From NCBI GenBank assembly GCA_902485915.1, contig CABTMH010000209.1, forward strand, positions 1 to 6,978: 6,978 nucleotides of DNA, written 5' to 3'. Below are positions 5,901 through 6,978 of this stretch, piece after piece. Each line of letters opens with the position of its first letter. The stretch's first letter is position 1. A program made the position numbers and the translations under genes. The DNA comes from an uncultured Oribacterium sp. GTDB lineage: Bacteria; Bacillota; Clostridia; Lachnospirales; Lachnospiraceae. Under the pieces are notes generated by a model. The model was not told the DNA's origin. It was given only the letters and a program-made list of their open reading frames with translations, and did no database searches.

Positions 5901-6575
5901 TTACTCATTTTCATAGCGGTCACGAATATCGTTAAGCCACTCGCCCTTGTATTTAAAGTAACGTGGCCCAGCAACACCCCACTTGGCATGTGAGAGTTCG
6001 GTCGCCAATGCAGACAGTGACCACTTCTTTCCTTCATAGGAGACCTGCTTATCATCAACTACAATACAGACTTCGCCATCAAATTCTGATGCAGCATTCG
6101 AAAAGACGACCTCTTCACCAGGCTCGATATGACACATTGAAAATCTGAACGGAGCCTTGATCTCTTTATGTTCTTCTTCAATTTCCTCTGCTTGATCTTC
6201 CGCCTGTTGTTCTTCTGCTGTCATGGCCTTCTTCACCAGCTTATCTGTCCGACCGTTTATCTCAGCTATTGCTTCCAGAATGCTGTAGGCGTCCTCAGGT
6301 GGCATCGCATAGAATTCCCGTTTCCGGACCTTTCCGTCAAAGGTCTCTATGGAACGAAGGCTTGGATTAAGCTTATCTATGATGGCATGTATCTTCGTAT
6401 CAGAAAGACGTGAGTCAACCTCATAGGTTGCATAAACACGAAATGCAAAAGGTATACATTCACTTCGATTTAATTGCTGTAATCGTTTCTCAACATTATC
6501 TGCATATCCAATCTTCACAAATTCCTTAAATGACGGATTTGTAAGAATGTAAATATATCCGACTGTATCACTCAT
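5901..6575 (-). CDS. GIY-YIG nuclease-family protein with C-terminal accessory domain (224 aa)
   Basis: The N-terminal domain (about residues 5-95) is a GIY-YIG fold of the T5orf172/MUG113-like kind: GYIYIL (6-11) and KIGYA (21-25) form the split GIY-YIG motif, R31 lies in the following helix, and REFY (86-89) supplies the conserved acid E87. The family cuts DNA in homing, repair or restriction, but orphan members such as this have no established role. Residues about 117-140 form a Glu/Gln-rich, probably coiled linker. The C-terminal part (about 145-216) carries VSYEGKKWSLSALATEL (178-194) and GPRYFKYKGEWL (203-214). It recalls, by eye, small RAMA-like or DUF4357-like modules, but I cannot assign it. 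The start is supported by TTGAGGTGA upstream of the ATG at 6575. It stands alone, with no partner methylase or integrase visible in the window. All expected catalytic residues seem present. Confidence 0.85.
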   Translation of the reverse strand: MSDTVGYIYILTNPSFKEFVKIGYADNVEKRLQQLNRSECIPFAFRVYATYEVDSRLSDTKIHAIIDKLNPSLRSIETFDGKVRKREFYAMPPEDAYSILEAIAEINGRTDKLVKKAMTAEEQQAEDQAEEIEEEHKEIKAPFRFSMCHIEPGEEVVFSNAASEFDGEVCIVVDDKQVSYEGKKWSLSALATELSHAKWGVAGPRYFKYKGEWLNDIRDRYENE

Positions 6576-6601
6576 GTTGTATCACCTCAATTGGCTATAT
6601 A

Positions 6602-6652
6602 TCAAAAAGGGAACACAGAGCCTATGCCTGGATTCCCTCTGATGTATCCCTT
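6602..6652 (-). terminator. Terminator-like hairpin in the GIY-YIG gene leader
   Basis: On the minus strand, complement of 6637-6652 pairs with complement of 6607-6620 (14 pairs interrupted by two single-base bulges; loop of 16 nt). It is followed by TTTTT (complement of 6604-6608, partly within the stem). It ends about 26 nt upstream of the GIY-YIG start codon. It could end an upstream transcript or act as an attenuator for the nuclease gene. Confidence 0.5.
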
Positions 6653-6691
6653 CAATAGATACTTTGAATATATCATTTTTTGATCGATTTT

Positions 6692-6813
6692 TCTACGTTT
6701 CAAAAGTGTTCACTTTCGTTAGTAGACAATCCTTCCGTTCTAACCATTGATTGACCATACACTCGCAGGGAGTTGAGTTGCCGGTTTTCACCGTCTCGAC
6801 CTGATATAAGGTC
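6692..6813 (-). ncRNA. Candidate structured RNA or intron remnant
   Basis: Five local helices lie side by side: GACCT/AGGTC (6798-6813), CGGT-GAAA-ACCG with a GNRA tetraloop as read on the minus strand (6782-6793), ACTC/GAGT (6761-6773), CAATC/GATTG (6727-6753), and TCTAC/GTAGA enclosing AAAGT/ACTTT (6692-6726). Short helices arise by chance, so this is only suggestive. The GAAA tetraloop and the internal-loop stem recall domain I of group II introns, but no intron 5' end (GUGYG), domain V or maturase is visible. Confidence 0.25.
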
Positions 6814-6861
6814 ATCGTTTTATCTGTATCACATATGCCCTATCCGCCATTCTGTTTGAAC

Positions 6862-6978
6862 GTAAGCGCTCAGTGTCAGTGTGGCTAGTTTAACACTTTT
6901 GAAAGTGCCATAATCGTGGAAAACGAGTATTTTAGTCTCAGTCTTCCCGCTGGCATTCACAGTAGTGGATCATTTCAC
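6862..6978. mobile_element. Possible IS66-family element end, cut by the window edge
   Basis: From 6862 the sequence begins GTAAGCGCTCAGTGTCAG, and IS66-family terminal repeats are known to begin with GTAA, often GTAAGCG. If correct, the element body lies to the right, and the 8 bp before it (6854-6861, GTTTGAAC) would be the target duplication. No transposase is recognisable in the 117 bp available. GTAAGCGCT is also the core of cre-like sites, so a regulatory reading is possible. Confidence 0.3.

Larger units (their letters stand above)
6576..6978. other. Gene-free right-hand region with structured DNA/RNA signals
   Basis: No convincing coding sequence occurs here. It holds the GIY-YIG ribosome binding site (about 6584-6590, minus strand), a terminator-like hairpin (6602-6652), a run of short hairpins (6692-6813), a 13-bp inverted repeat pair (6698-6710 and 6892-6904) and a GTAAGCGCT motif at 6862. 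The longest unassigned open stretch I noted is 39 codons on the minus strand (6703-6819), which resembles nothing I can name. Confidence 0.5.

Noticed and set aside
6703..6819. Minus-strand stretch of 39 open codons (reading RQLNSLRVYGQSMVRTEG in part).
   Set aside because: No start codon with a ribosome binding site at its head, and it overlaps the hairpin cluster; I could not match it to any protein family.
1..6978. CRISPR array, tRNA or rRNA genes, toxin-antitoxin pair, retron.
   Set aside because: No regularly spaced repeats, no tRNA cloverleaf, no rRNA-like sequence and no reverse transcriptase or paired small genes were seen on either strand.

Overview
The window looks like chromosomal DNA from a gut-type Clostridia, most likely a member of the Lachnospiraceae. 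Reasons: strong AGGAGG-type ribosome binding sites, moderate GC content, a DUF6935-like protein, a GH13 alpha-glucosidase, a CitMHS transporter with a divergent LysR regulator, and AT-rich intergenic DNA with long intrinsic-terminator hairpins. This assignment is an inference from protein character, not a database result.

Layout from left to right. (1) A bidirectional terminator at 83-108 ends a minus-strand gene for a small protein of unknown function (145-636, DUF6935-like). (2) A divergent plus-strand gene at 928-2610 encodes a cytoplasmic GH13 alpha-glucosidase / oligo-1,6-glucosidase. It has all its catalytic residues and ends at a 17-bp-stem terminator (2655-2703). (3) Between that terminator and the next lies the broken 5' end of a minus-strand class II aldolase gene of the OtnC/YgbL kind (2715-2870). 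It still has its ribosome binding site and its first ~52 codons. (4) A second strong terminator (3015-3055) ends a minus-strand CitMHS-family carboxylate transporter gene (3088-4383). (5) A 403-bp divergent control region (4384-4786) holds a near-perfect cre-like site and several related dyad sequences. (6) A LysR-type regulator gene reads rightward (4787-5644) and ends at a long hairpin. (7) A convergent minus-strand gene (5901-6575) encodes a GIY-YIG nuclease-family protein with an acidic linker and a C-terminal domain of its own. (8) The last 400 bp have no recognisable gene. They hold a terminator-like hairpin in the leader of the GIY-YIG gene, a run of short adjacent hairpins suggesting structured RNA or an intron remnant, and a GTAAGCGCT motif resembling an IS66-family end near the right edge.

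How the genes may work together: the LysR protein is the obvious candidate regulator of the divergent CitMHS transporter, under additional carbon catabolite control by CcpA through the cre-like site. The aldolase remnant beside the transporter suggests that the locus once carried part of a C4 acid-sugar (tetronate-type) catabolic operon, since decayed. The glucosidase is an independent carbohydrate gene. The GIY-YIG protein stands alone and is the least understood complete gene here. I did not find a clearly new multi-gene system. The best leads are the decayed aldolase, the operator array, the GIY-YIG two-domain protein and the structured right-hand intergenic region.
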